A stretch of 22,942 nucleotides of DNA, taken from the NCBI RefSeq assembly GCF_000485595.1, contig NW_014577140.1, positions 156,296 to 179,237 of the forward strand, in the 5' to 3' direction. The position numbers were made by a program, and so were the translations under genes. The first letter of the stretch is position 1, and every line of letters starts with the position of its first letter. This DNA is from Priapulus caudatus (lineage: Eukaryota > Priapulida > Priapulimorpha > Priapulimorphida > Priapulidae). The notes beneath the pieces are model-generated. The model did no database searches. It was given only the letters and a program-made list of their open reading frames with translations, and had not been told where the DNA came from. Positions 11,270 to 19,796 of the stretch are shown here, piece after piece.

Positions 11270-12330
11270 NNNNNNNNNNNNNNNNNNNNNNNNNNNNNTA
11301 TATTTGTATAGATAAGTATATATGCGTTTGTTAATGAAGTAGCCTGTCGCACCTGCAATGCGGCTGCTGCCTTAGACGGTATAGTGTCTGTGCGTCGGCC
11401 TTTGGCCATACGTTTTTAAACGGCCATCTTCAATACTTGACTAAATCGCTGCGTGTGGGTTCCCGTGCAACAGACAACTCTTCTTGTTTTGTTTATAATG
11501 ACGAACATGAAACGCGCCGCCACTCTATCTATAGAGAAGGTCACTGCGTATTTTTGCGTTCGATGAAATTATTTAAACTGTTAATCCTCCATGCGTACGA
11601 GATTTCAGCCGCCACGTGCACACACGTAAGACATAATATATAAGGTTGATAGATGAACGCTATAGCGGCGAGAATCGATATATCGCTGAACCAGCTGACG
11701 TACGCTCGGCAAGTGTCGCGTATATCGCACGGCGGGCGTCGGCGTCACAACTCAGTTTGTCAAAATGTTTCACTGGCGCGTCCTCAGCATAGCCGGCATT
11801 CTGCTACGTCGCAAACACCGGCCGCGCGCACGAATGCCAACGTGCGAGGCAAAGCCTAGAAACTTCCCGGTCGACCTTGCCTCGATTTTCCTACTCCCGA
11901 TCACCGTGCAGCTACAGGGAGTGTTAACTTTATCTACGCCTGCGCTCTCCGTACTCGCAGTAGCTGCCTGCCTGCGTGGTTTACGCGCTCGCTCGCAGCC
12001 GCCAACCAATGAATTACACACGCACGCACTGCTGTCGTCGGCGTTGTTCTCCGCGCGACGTTGATCGGGGAATACCGACGGTGGCGTCCTGCTGCTGCAT
12101 GCACGACGTCGGCACGCGGCATGTCGGCACGTCGCTGATAATGCCAGCAGACGTTCGATCACGACGCGCGAGATGCAGCGCACGCTCAATATTCCCGCCA
12201 GAGCCATTCTCTTCACGATTACATTAACATGTTTCTTTTCACGCCGGAGACGCAGGGCAAGACGCACGCACGACGTCGGCGACTCCCATTCCTGCCCTCC
12301 TCCCGCCTCTCCCGCCATACCCAATCACGA
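10960..12330. promoter_or_regulatory. CpG-rich island, possible promoter region
   Basis: CpG dinucleotides are much denser here than in the AT-rich flanks, especially at 11040-11130 and 11690-12330, with many CGCG, GCGC and GACGTC words and a CCAAT-type motif near 12004. In animals such islands commonly mark promoters. The region has long overlapping open frames on both strands (for example 11770-12324 minus, 184 codons, Arg/Ala/Ser-rich). That pattern is expected in GC-rich DNA, where stop codons are rare, so I do not call them genes. The candidate exon at 11032-10958 suggests minus-strand transcription. Confidence 0.45.
11186..11308. repeat. (TA)n tract containing an assembly gap
   Basis: TATACA/TATATG repeats pass into a pure TA run and then 29 N at 11270-11298, followed by a few more TA steps. 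The gap probably reflects an unresolved long TA repeat, so the true distance across it is unknown and all coordinates beyond are nominal. Confidence 0.95.
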
Positions 12331-12620
12331 CAAATTACCGCCATTATAATACATATGTTGGTGAATTCCCGCAACACCGCAATAGTTTGGATCATATAAT
12401 TATTCCATCGGGCCATCGGCACACGTAGAAGTTCTCTGAAACTCGTCCGTCAGTTGCCCACTGTAACATTATCTCTCCCCCTAAGGGAGCTGTTTAATTG
12501 CCGCCATCGAGAGGGAATTTAGTGTTAACACCTCGTCCGGAAGCGTAAAAACAATACGCGATATACCGTGCTGCGAGAATGCTGTTGTAATGCTGTCTTA
12601 TAATCGCTTATTATTAATCA
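12331..12620. other. No gene recognised
   Basis: Transition from the CpG-rich region to AT-rich DNA. No coding or repeat signal was seen. Confidence 0.4.
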
Positions 12621-12621
12621 C

Positions 12622-12625
12622 TTAC

Positions 12626-12682
<57 letters not shown>

Positions 12683-12816
12683 CTTATTATTATTATATAC
12701 ATATACTATATATATTTGTTTATTATTATTATTTATTATTATTATATTATTAATATATATTACTATTTATTATATTATATTATTATTACTTATTATTATT
12801 ATTATTATTATTATTA
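12622..12816. repeat. (TTA)n microsatellite, compound
   Basis: A long TTA run (12624-12680) is followed by TA-rich interruptions and a second TTA run (12781-12816). The poly-Tyr frame across it is an artefact. Confidence 0.95.
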
Positions 12817-13356
12817 ATAGCTCACTTGTTGTTCCTAAAAAATTATTAAACTGTCGGCGCTCATCAGAAACATCTGTGAACACCTTGCATCGCTTTGTAA
12901 TGTGCGATTACAAGTATTTAAATCAATTCGAGAGCGGGCTTCATCCTTGGTAATAACGCGGGTTTCAATTATATGCACAATGAGAGGGTATATCGTCTCT
13001 CCGTAAACGCACTGACACAGCGATGAGATCTGACGACTTACCGCATTCAGGCGCGCTGACTAGATAATGGATTTCTATTGTAAAATTAGAAAAGTAGATG
13101 ATGCAGTTGAGCGGACAAGAAGAATGGAGGAATTGTTTGTGGGAGAGGGCTGAATACATAATAACTAGACGATTATTAATTTGCCATATTTTCGGTGTAC
13201 ATGTTAGAACTCGTAATGAATGCCCGCAAACTTTCGGATGAATGCCTTTGCTACAAAGCAATATGGCGTTGCGCTGGTACGCTGAGACACCGAGTTGCGC
13301 TTTTGACGAGAAATTTTGATCACACATACAACGTCCCTAATGTAATTTGGACAGTA
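12817..13356. other. No gene recognised
   Basis: Unique DNA. Frames at 12965-13327 (minus, 120 codons) and 13195-13401 (plus) overlap each other, and neither shows a recognisable domain. Confidence 0.4.
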
Positions 13357-13459
13357 TCAAGAGTCCATAATAGAGAGTCTCTAGTCATAATAGAGTCATA
13401 ATAGAGAGTCTCTAGTCATAATAGAGTCATAATAGAGAGTCTCGATTATGGACTCTTGA
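13357..13459. repeat. 31-bp tandem repeat inside a 15-bp perfect inverted repeat
   Basis: Arm 13357-13371 (TCAAGAGTCCATAAT) is the exact reverse complement of 13445-13459. Between them a 31-bp unit starting AATAGAGAGTCTCTAGTC recurs 2.4 times from 13369. The unit itself contains the palindrome AGAGACTCTCT-like core GAGAGTCTCT. The whole is 103 bp and could fold into a long stem. It resembles a miniature inverted-repeat element with internal duplication; no target duplication was recognised. Confidence 0.85.
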
Positions 13460-13584
13460 CAATGTTTATCAGGATGGATAATGACGGCGAGCTTTGCTGT
13501 TTTTTTTTTTTAAATCACGACGGCGATGCCAATATCAACAAGGGAAAGAAATGAAACATAATAAAAAGTTGTTTTTATATAAAC

Positions 13585-13594
13585 GTTGTTGTTG

Positions 13595-13631
<37 letters not shown>

Positions 13632-13710
13632 CAGCATCATTACTATCATCATCGTCATCGTCGTCGTCATCGTCGTCATCATCATCACCATCATCATCAT
13701 CATCACCATA
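13585..13710. repeat. Compound GTT/TTA/CAT/CGT triplet repeat
   Basis: GTT steps change to TTA, then to CAT/CGT triplets. The Tyr/His-rich frame through it (13494-13727) is a repeat artefact. A T-run of 12 precedes at 13500-13511. Confidence 0.9.
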
Positions 13711-14321
13711 ATTGCTATGTGTTATAGACGCTGCCTATGCTAATGCTTCATAACAACACGCATGTGATTATTGCGCGTTTAACGCCCTTAATGACATAAA
13801 CCATTAGCGGACAATAATGCCCATATTAAATAAGCAAGCCAAAATATTCATCTTCACCAAGTATGCAATTATGCAGATAACAGCTTTAATATCTACTCTA
13901 TCACCCTCTCTTAGTGTCCTTGTCAATATCTGAATAATGAGTAGTGGTGAAATCTGCCAGGATTCACGAACCCAGCCATTTACGCATGTGACGCGTTCTA
14001 TGCAACCAGGAGAAATGTTGGCACAGCTAGAGATATAGGCTTTACAACACCAAGCCCAATCTATATCAACGAAAGCTTGCCCCAAGCCAACAGGTCATTA
14101 TATTACCACACAAGACAATGCAAGCTCGCTATAAAATACAAATATGCATGCATGGACACGGCATGGTCAAATCTTCATGAAAAAATGACACCTCCGAGGC
14201 AATAAACATAAAATCTGTCCATGATCTAACCAAAATAGGCTACACGCACGCCCAAATCCGCAATTAAAATATTAACACAGCCCAAGTGTTGTCGCAGACC
14301 TACTCAATGACACGCTTTTCA
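13711..14321. other. No gene recognised; may include the 5' region of the plus-strand LINE
   Basis: The minus-strand frame 13804-14085 (93 codons) has no recognisable motif. The segment directly before 14322 could be the untranslated leader of the retroelement that starts there, but nothing marks its 5' end. Confidence 0.35.
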
Positions 14322-14769
14322 TGTGTTGTTTGCTGTAAGGCATGTAAATCTAACCAGAATTCTATTCTATGTAACATCTGCCTGAATTGATGCCACTTGA
14401 AATGTACTCAACTAATACACTCCGAATTTAACAGATTATCAGCTACTACAATTATTTAATGACACTTTCCATTGCAATATTTGTCTTAAAAATATACTAC
14501 TTTTCCAAGGGTTAGATAACGATGATCTGCTGAACGTATTCGACAATCATACATCTCTAATAATATTACTCCAATTACCATCCCTAACTCAATCTCCAGC
14601 TCTCTGTTTCTCAAGAGAAGATGAATTCGATCCAGACCAGTATCTATTACAAGGAACAAGTACCTATTATAAACACGAAAAATTTACTGACTTTACCAAG
14701 ACTAAAGAAACTAAGAACCTTCTTATAATTCATGCCAACACTCGTAGTTTACAGAAAACCCTACACAAG
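14322..14769 (+). pseudogene. LINE ORF2-type N-terminus: PHD-like zinc finger and start of endonuclease
   Basis: Decayed 5' coding part of a non-LTR retrotransposon. From 14328 the frame shows CCKACK, then LCNICLN, a stop where Trp is expected, CHLKC, and after a frameshift near 14450 FHCNIC. The spaced Cys/His pairs (C-x2-C, C-x2-C, CH-x2-C, HC-x2-C) match a PHD-like zinc finger of the kind found at the N-terminus of some CR1/Jockey-group elements. About 80 codons later comes NLLIIHANTRSLQK, the beginning of the apurinic-type endonuclease domain, whose Asn normally helps coordinate metal. The coding sequence is cut at 14769 by a short inserted element and resumes at about 14923. Stops and frameshifts show it is dead. 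Confidence 0.7.
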
Positions 14770-14922
14770 TATTGTATTCATCAAACGGTGGCACGTCACA
14801 CCTTGCGCCGGGGATGGGTGACGCGACGCGCCACACCTACGAGCCAAGGTCCGGCCGATTAATAACGAAAAACCGGTCGGATTCAAATGTCGCCACTGTT
14901 TGCTGAATACCTACGACCTACT
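14770..14922. mobile_element. Short inverted-repeat element (MITE-like) inserted in the LINE endonuclease
   Basis: Arms 14774-14792 (GTATTCATCAAACGGTGGC) and 14892-14910 pair at 17 of 19 positions as inverted repeats. The interior is GC- and CpG-rich, unlike the AT-rich LINE around it. The endonuclease reads LHK before the insert and LDDLLISLP after it, which is continuous protein once the insert is ignored; this is the main evidence for insertion. AAG flanks both sides, and CTACACAAG on the left resembles CTACTAAG on the right, so a target duplication is possible but not clean. The exact ends and superfamily are unresolved. Confidence 0.65.
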
Positions 14923-15301
14923 AAGCTTGACGACCTACTAATATCCCTGCCAACCCTACCAGATGTTATTGCAATTTCTGAAAAAACTAAACTAAATGAT
15001 CTAAGTACGTACAATACAAAAATATAAAATTATACATTCATATCTAGCAACTCAAATTTAAATGCTGGTGGTGTTGGGATATATATACACAAAAGACTTA
15101 ACTTTAACATAATATCAGATACAACATTAAAACTAACATGATCTAAATGTCTATGCATGGATTGAAATAAGTACTAATAATAGACAGAAGCCATTCATTA
15201 TTGGGGTTATCTACAGACACCCTAACCATAATATTGAACCCATTGAACAAGATTTACAAAATATCTTGGTTTTACTTAATAAAATAAAAACCACCTACTT
15301 T
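14923..15301 (+). pseudogene. LINE endonuclease domain, middle part
   Basis: Continuation of the plus-strand non-LTR element. LPDVIAISE carries the catalytic Glu of the endonuclease family (usual form SETKL; here an extra Lys codon follows the Glu). NAGGVGIYI and, after a frameshift near 15138, VYAWIEIS and IGVIYRHPN follow in the usual order. The domain stops at TAC TTT, where a minus-strand LINE was inserted; the frame resumes at 17535. In-frame stops occur near 15025 and 15139. It is inactive. Confidence 0.85.
15295..15301. repeat. Target-site duplication CTACTTT, left copy
   Basis: CTACTTT directly precedes the T-run that is the poly(A) tail of the minus-strand LINE. The same heptamer is at 17535-17541, at the other end. 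Joining the host across one copy keeps the endonuclease frame. Confidence 0.8.
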
Positions 15302-15502
15302 TTTTTTAAATTTATTTATTTAGGCAATTATTCATCATATACAATACATAGGATACTTTTACAATAAAATTTTGAAGTCATAAAATTGGATAATTACCAA
15401 GGATATATATACCCAAAAGCATGACTATAGCACACTTATTTACATTGTGGTCCTTGTTTTGCTATGCCTTGAATCTAACAATTACACTACTATCAGCACT
15501 AA

Positions 15503-16140
15503 CTATTGAAATATAAAGATTTGTAGTTTTAATCGGTCATACAATGGTACATTCTCAGAAGACGATACAAATTTTCTTATGCCTAATTTCAACCTAATTC
15601 TTTTAGCGAAAAGCATACTCCTCTGCCTCTCCTTTTCCATCAGACATTTCTTAACACTATACTTAAAACTAGAATAAACAGAATTTGTCCTAACTTGCTG
15701 TGGTAGAGAGTTCCAAGCTTCAATTACAGTACAAGTAAAAGAGTTTTTCCCACTCTCGTTTTTCCCACCCTCGGTTTTAAAAATAGACATCTCACCTTCT
15801 CTTGTATTGAAACTATGGACTTCTGACGTTAACATGAAACCTTCTGTCATATACTGTGGGCCGAGATTATGTAATATTTTAAAAAACCTTATTGACCTTC
15901 AGTTGCATTACCCTATAGCTAAACTCTACAGGTACCCAATTTACAGCCTTGAACTCTCTAGCACCTATGTGTGCTCTAGAACCTAGGTTGAGAACACATC
16001 TAATGGCTTTATTTTGACACACTTGCAGCTTAGCCCTTGTGCGCTTTGCGAGACTGCTGTACCATATACTGCTTGCATAGTCAAAATGACATTAAATTAG
16101 GGCCGAAACTAGTAATCTTTTACATGCTGTACTGGATTTT
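15503..16140 (-). pseudogene. LINE C-terminal domain
   Basis: Downstream of the thumb the minus strand reads KLQVCQNKAIRCVLNL near 15980-16040, then, in a further frame (15503-15850), HSFNTRE, a Lys/Asn-rich stretch, EAWNSLPQQVR and FKYSVKKCL. The order LQ..QNKAIR, then TR, then WNSLP..VR, then FK is the conserved C-terminal signature of CR1/Jockey-type LINE proteins. The stop codon at 15503 is followed by about 200 bp of 3' untranslated sequence and the A-tail. Confidence 0.85.
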
Positions 16141-16280
16141 ACTTCGCTTTTCTGGAAAGAAATTTCAATCTATTGTTAATATTTTTTATAACCTTAATTC
16201 CCGTTACCTCACCATTCATGGAGTCTTCCAAGTCTATTCCTAGATACTTAACTGTATTTTTATGTGCAATTGCCACTCCA

Positions 16281-17157
16281 TTACTGATTACATCTGATGT
16301 CCAGTTTTGGATTATCCCTGAGTTTGTGTTTAGTTCCAAAAATAATACTTTCTGTTTTTCCAAGATGCACGGATAAATTATTATCATTGAGCCATTTATT
16401 AATGGAATGCAATTCTCTACTTAATTCTTCCTGTATAGCCTGTACCTCTGTCTCTGTAACTACTAAAGCCGAATCGTCAGCATATAATAAAAGCTTGACG
16501 TTAACTGCCTTTGCCATGTCATTAATATAAATCAGAAATAATAGAGGACCCAAAATCGAGCCTTGTGGTACTTCACATGCAATAGGGTCCTTATTAGAGA
16601 AGGTACATCCTACATCAGTTATCTGGCTTCTACAAGTGAGATAAGCACCGAACCATTTAACCGCTCTAATATCCATTCCGATAGTTTTTATCTTGGCTAG
16701 TCGAATTTTATGATCAACGGTATCAAAAGCTTTTTGAAGATCTAATAAAACCATACCAGTTCGATTTCCTTTGTCCGACTCATTACGAATAATATTAGCT
16801 AGATGGATTAAACTTGTGTCAGTTGAGAAATTTGATCTAAAGCCAGATTGGAACTCGTACAGTAAGGAATTTTCTATTAAATATTTTTTTACTTGGTTAT
16901 AGGCTATTCGCTCCAAAACTTTAGACATAACACTTAAAATAGACACAGGTCTATAGTTTCCGGGTTCTGTTTTGCTATTCTTTTTATGTCTCGGAATGAC
17001 CCTTGTTGCCTTCATGTCATCAGGGATTTTTCCTTGAATGAATGACATGTTGATTACATGTGTAAGAGCTGAGCAAATAACATTTGATCCATCTTTTATA
17101 AATTTTGCGGGAATATTATCTAACCCAATAGCCTTACCTGTATTAATGTTTTTCAGT
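16281..17157 (-). pseudogene. Reverse transcriptase, finger and palm domains
   Basis: The longest open frame (255 codons from the Met at 17048) extends upstream in frame to about 17157, with GKAIGLDNIPAKFIKD, the usual start of LINE RT fingers. Counting from that Met, the motifs are NYRPVSIL at residues 31-38, the palm motif A LLDLQKAFD at 101-109 with catalytic Asp, PQGSILGP at 161-168 and YADD at 189-192 with the second and third catalytic Asp. All catalytic residues are intact. The frame is lost near residue 240, and KYLGIDLEDSM and the thumb region continue in another frame (16139-16387). It copies its own RNA at a nicked target site in active relatives. This copy lacks its endonuclease and is shifted, so it is not expected to be functional. 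Confidence 0.92.
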
Positions 17158-17534
17158 ATCCGTAGTAGGCCCTACCTCTTCCTCTCCCACCGTTGTAAAA
17201 GTAAATGCAATTTTCTACTACGCCTTGTGTTCCCTATGACACCTATATCTTGAAGGACTAATCTCATCATAACAGTCCCTTCTTTTGCTGGTAGCAGTTG
17301 CGTCACCAAGTTATGAGGCCACACTTGTGAAATACTTACTTACAAAATTAATTTGTCAAAACAATAGCTTTGTCAAAATAACATATATTTTTCTCCATAT
17401 TTTTTGTCCCACCGCTGCTCCTTGTATACTGGTCGTTATCCTTTATTGTTTTTCATCCCCATACTCTTGTAATGGACTGCCATAATTTTTTAGGGTCATT
17501 TTTTGTGCGACCTCAATACTTCTCCGATATGTAG
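17158..17534 (-). pseudogene. LINE linker between endonuclease and RT, multiply frameshifted
   Basis: The minus-strand reading shows TYRRSIEVAQ at the truncated 5' end, NDPKKLWQSI near 17490, KYFTSVAS near 17320 and FTFTTVGEEEV near 17180, each in a different frame. These phrases occur in this order ahead of the RT in CR1/Jockey-type elements. At least three frameshifts or stops separate them. Confidence 0.65.
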
Positions 17535-17935
17535 CTACTTTATTGTTGCTGGTGAGTATTAACATCGAACTTAAACATGTTAGATTGAAACATGAAACCA
17601 GTTTAACAAATTTACTAATAAGCTACCATAAGTATTATCTTACTCCAATGAGTGCATTCTTTAATTACAAACAACACGGCCATAACTTGCGACTAGCCAA
17701 AACCTGAATTTGACCACGCATTTTTTACTAATAACAACAGATCGGGAAATTGTATCAGGTAATAATGTGCATGGCCATGTTTACTCGCGCACAGTGCTGC
17801 CCATATTCATACTAGTGAAATCTACCAAATCTAAAACTTAACTCACAAAAAGTAAAGATCAGTCAGCAGATCAGAACAAGAACTGTCAACGGCAGTCGAT
17901 ATTTCACAGATTAAAAGAATTTTTGAGATGCCCAA
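17535..17935 (+). pseudogene. LINE endonuclease domain, C-terminal part (resumes after insertion)
   Basis: Starts with the right copy of CTACTTT. It then reads TAC TTT ATT GTT GCT GGT GAG, matching the strand before the conserved GDFN metal-binding motif, here damaged to GEY plus one extra base, then NIELK. LTNLLISYH, FDHAFFTNN and, in another frame, EIVSGN and LPIF follow; the last corresponds to the DHLPIF end of the domain, with the catalytic His region decayed. Similarity fades after about 17935. It belongs to the same element as 14322-15301. Confidence 0.75.
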
Positions 17936-18115
17936 AATAGCATAAGGAGTCCAGAGAGAAGGCCGCGATAAGTCTAATGGCTGACTCGGCCACTTAAATG
18001 TAAATTGCAGTGAATATGAGTAAATGGATAAATGGACTGCACTTGGGTCGCGTCAAAATTCTCCACTATTTGTTCTGAATCATTTCGTGACAGTACTATA
18101 TATTTATACTGGATG
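17936..18115. other. Short unique stretch
   Basis: No motif recognised; may be unrecognisable LINE linker sequence. Confidence 0.3.
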
Positions 18116-18964
18116 CTGTGTGTGCGTGCGTGCGTGCGTACGTGCAGTGTGTTGCGTGTGAGTTGTGTCAGCTTGTGATCGTGGCGTGTGCGTCGCTGCT
18201 GTGCGGGGCGTGCGTGTTGCGCGGATAGGAACTGAAGATGCGAACTGAATTTCGATCGGTACGTGCGTGCCAGGTGACTTGTGGATGTCCTTCGCGACGG
18301 TTAGATCGTTTTGATGTTTTTGCCTGTGTGTTTTCTAGTTGTGTGGCCGCTGTGGTTGCGTGTGCGTATGCGTGTAGCGTGTTGTGCTAGTGCGTGTGTG
18401 TTGTGCAAAGTGCGCGTAGATGACGTGGATAGTGGTGTGCGTTGTGTCACCGTGTGTGGTAGTGTGTGTGGGGTGTGTTACTTGTGTGTAGGGTGAGGTT
18501 AGGGACTGCCGCGGAGAGACAGTAGGCACGTCTCTGGTACCACGAAAACCATCAATACCGAGAAACAATTACGTGTAAGTAAAATCGTTAGAGTGTTATA
18601 AATAGGTGTATTAGGGTTAATTTTTTAAGCGTGATTGCGTGTGCCGATGTGAGTGGCTGTGCGTGCATGGTGCGTGTGCGTGTGCTGTGCGTGTTTGGTG
18701 TTGAGTGGAGCGTATTGCGATCCGAGATGTGTCACTGAGTGTTGGCGTGTGCGGTGTGCCGGTGCCGCGTGTACGCGCCTGCGGTCGTGTTTGTGTGTCC
18801 TCTTTGCTTCGGCATTGTGTGTGCCGGCCTGTCTGTGGTTGTTGCGTATGCTGTGCTGCGTGAAGTGGGTGTCACGCTGGTGTGCGCGAGTGCGGGTGTG
18901 CGTGCGTGCGTGTGAGTGTGTCACTGTGTGTGCGTGTGCGTGTGCGTGTGTGTGCGTGCGCATG
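18116..18964. repeat. GT/GTGC-rich, strand-asymmetric low-complexity block
   Basis: About 850 bp in which the plus strand is dominated by G and T (GTGCGTGCGTGCGTG, GTGTGTGTG, TGCGTGTGCGTGTGCG) with little A, interrupted by a less biased part at 18490-18640. Long Cys/Val-rich frames on plus and Thr/His-rich frames on minus follow from this composition and are not called genes. It looks like an old, diverged GT/GTGC microsatellite. Confidence 0.7.
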
Positions 18965-19357
18965 TGTAATATTGGACTTTGTTTTTGTTTTACGAGACCT
19001 GGGGTAATTTTATTCAACGAATGCAAAGCAAACAAATACAAATACGAATAGCTTAAAATATTTATCTTATGTATATTATGTATCATAATATTAATCATGA
19101 TATATATGTCTAAATAAATGTATAATCATCTTACATAATATCATAATTATAGCTACAGAAAGGCTATCTATATACTCGTAAGGCATATTAGAAGAAATAT
19201 CATGAACAAAACTTATTATAACTTCCAAACCAAATGACGGATAATTCGTATTGTTATGCAGTAATCCTATGGGCGCCAGTGACGCGATCGTGCTGTTTTC
19301 ACCGGCGTTCTGCTGGTGGTCACGTGACTACTGATCTGTGACGTAGCTCCGCCCGCA
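18965..19357. other. AT-rich stretch, no gene recognised
   Basis: AT-rich to about 19265, then a GC-rich 90 bp (19270-19357) ending GACGTAGCTCCGCCC directly before the RT fragment. The GC-rich part may be the end of another short insert, but no pairing repeat convinced me. Confidence 0.35.
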
Positions 19358-19561
19358 CCTATAGATATCATAAAAAACCTGGACATCCAGAAAGCCGCAG
19401 GACCTGACAATATTCCTAATAAATTTATCAAGATCTCTAAAACCCAGGTTGCTCCCATATTGTGTGATATTTTTAATGACTGCGTAACAAGAGGTGTATT
19501 CCCTAATATATTGAAAATTGCTAAAATAATACCTATCTACAAAGCCAACTGTCCAAACACC
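19358..19561 (+). pseudogene. LINE reverse transcriptase finger fragment
   Basis: A plus-strand frame of 68 codons reads IKNLDIQKAAGPDNIPNKFI, then GVFPNILKIAKIIPIYKAN. This is the RT finger segment (KAAGPDNIP...PIYK) that precedes NYRPIS in LINE proteins, and it aligns with the segment at 17157-16950 of the minus element but with clearly different residues, so it is another subfamily. It is cut off at 19561 exactly where the LTR begins. It may be the continuation of the plus-strand LINE at 14322-17935, same orientation, but the linker between is missing. Confidence 0.85.
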
Positions 19562-19704
19562 TGTCGTAGTTTCGTACTACGGATATGCAATTAGATAAAG
19601 AACTCGTAGAGTATGTGATAAGTACGTTTAATCAGCAGAACCACACGTGCATCACTTCCCAACCAGTGCTGCCATCTATCGTGACATGTAACATAACTAT
19701 GACA
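19562..19704 (-). repeat. Long terminal repeat, 143 bp
   Basis: On the minus strand it starts TGTCATAGTT (19704) and ends AACTACGACA (19562), the TG...CA boundary with a 10-bp imperfect inverted repeat (9 of 10). The polypurine tract abuts its start. 143 bp is short for an LTR. No second copy was seen. Confidence 0.75.
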
Positions 19705-19718
19705 TCCCCTTCTTTCTT
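19705..19718 (-). promoter_or_regulatory. Polypurine tract (plus-strand DNA primer)
   Basis: The minus strand reads AAGAAAGAAGGGGA immediately before the TG of the LTR, the standard position for the RNase H-resistant primer of LTR elements. Confidence 0.75.
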
Positions 19719-19796
19719 ACTGCACTATAAAATTGAATTCAACTTTCACGAATACAGTACTGTGTAAAAACAATGATATCGCTCTACAGAAAATGT

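Larger units (their letters stand above)
15302..17534 (-). mobile_element. 5'-truncated non-LTR retrotransposon (CR1/Jockey-group LINE)
   Basis: On the minus strand the 2.2-kb copy begins at 17534 inside the linker between endonuclease and reverse transcriptase, runs through the RT and the C-terminal domain, and ends in AATAAATAAATTT plus a short A-run (T-run at 15299-15307 on plus). A 7-bp duplication CTACTTT flanks it. Loss of the 5' half is typical of target-primed reverse transcription. The coding sequence is broken by several frameshifts, including near 17170 and 16300. The insertion lies within the endonuclease of an older plus-strand LINE, so it is the younger of the two. Assignment to the CR1/Jockey group rests on RT and C-terminal motifs; the clade is not resolved. 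Confidence 0.88.

Noticed and set aside
11770-12324. 184-codon minus-strand open frame as a gene
   Set aside because: It lies in CpG-rich DNA where stops are rare, is Arg/Ala/Ser-rich without motifs, and overlapping frames on both strands are open as well.
13804-14085. 93-codon minus frame next to the LINE
   Set aside because: No similarity recognised and opposite in orientation to the adjacent element.
14322-17534. 5'-inverted single LINE insertion (twin priming)
   Set aside because: In twin priming the inverted 5' piece lies at the 5' side of the A-tailed piece. Here the endonuclease part lies beyond the A-tail, and its frame continues after the far CTACTTT, which shows nesting instead.
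18653-19098. Long Cys/Val-rich (plus) and Thr/His-rich (minus) frames
   Set aside because: They are direct translations of GT/CA low-complexity sequence.
19270-19357. GC-rich 90 bp before the RT fragment as a separate transposon
   Set aside because: GGGCG/CGCCC ends pair too weakly and no target duplication was found.
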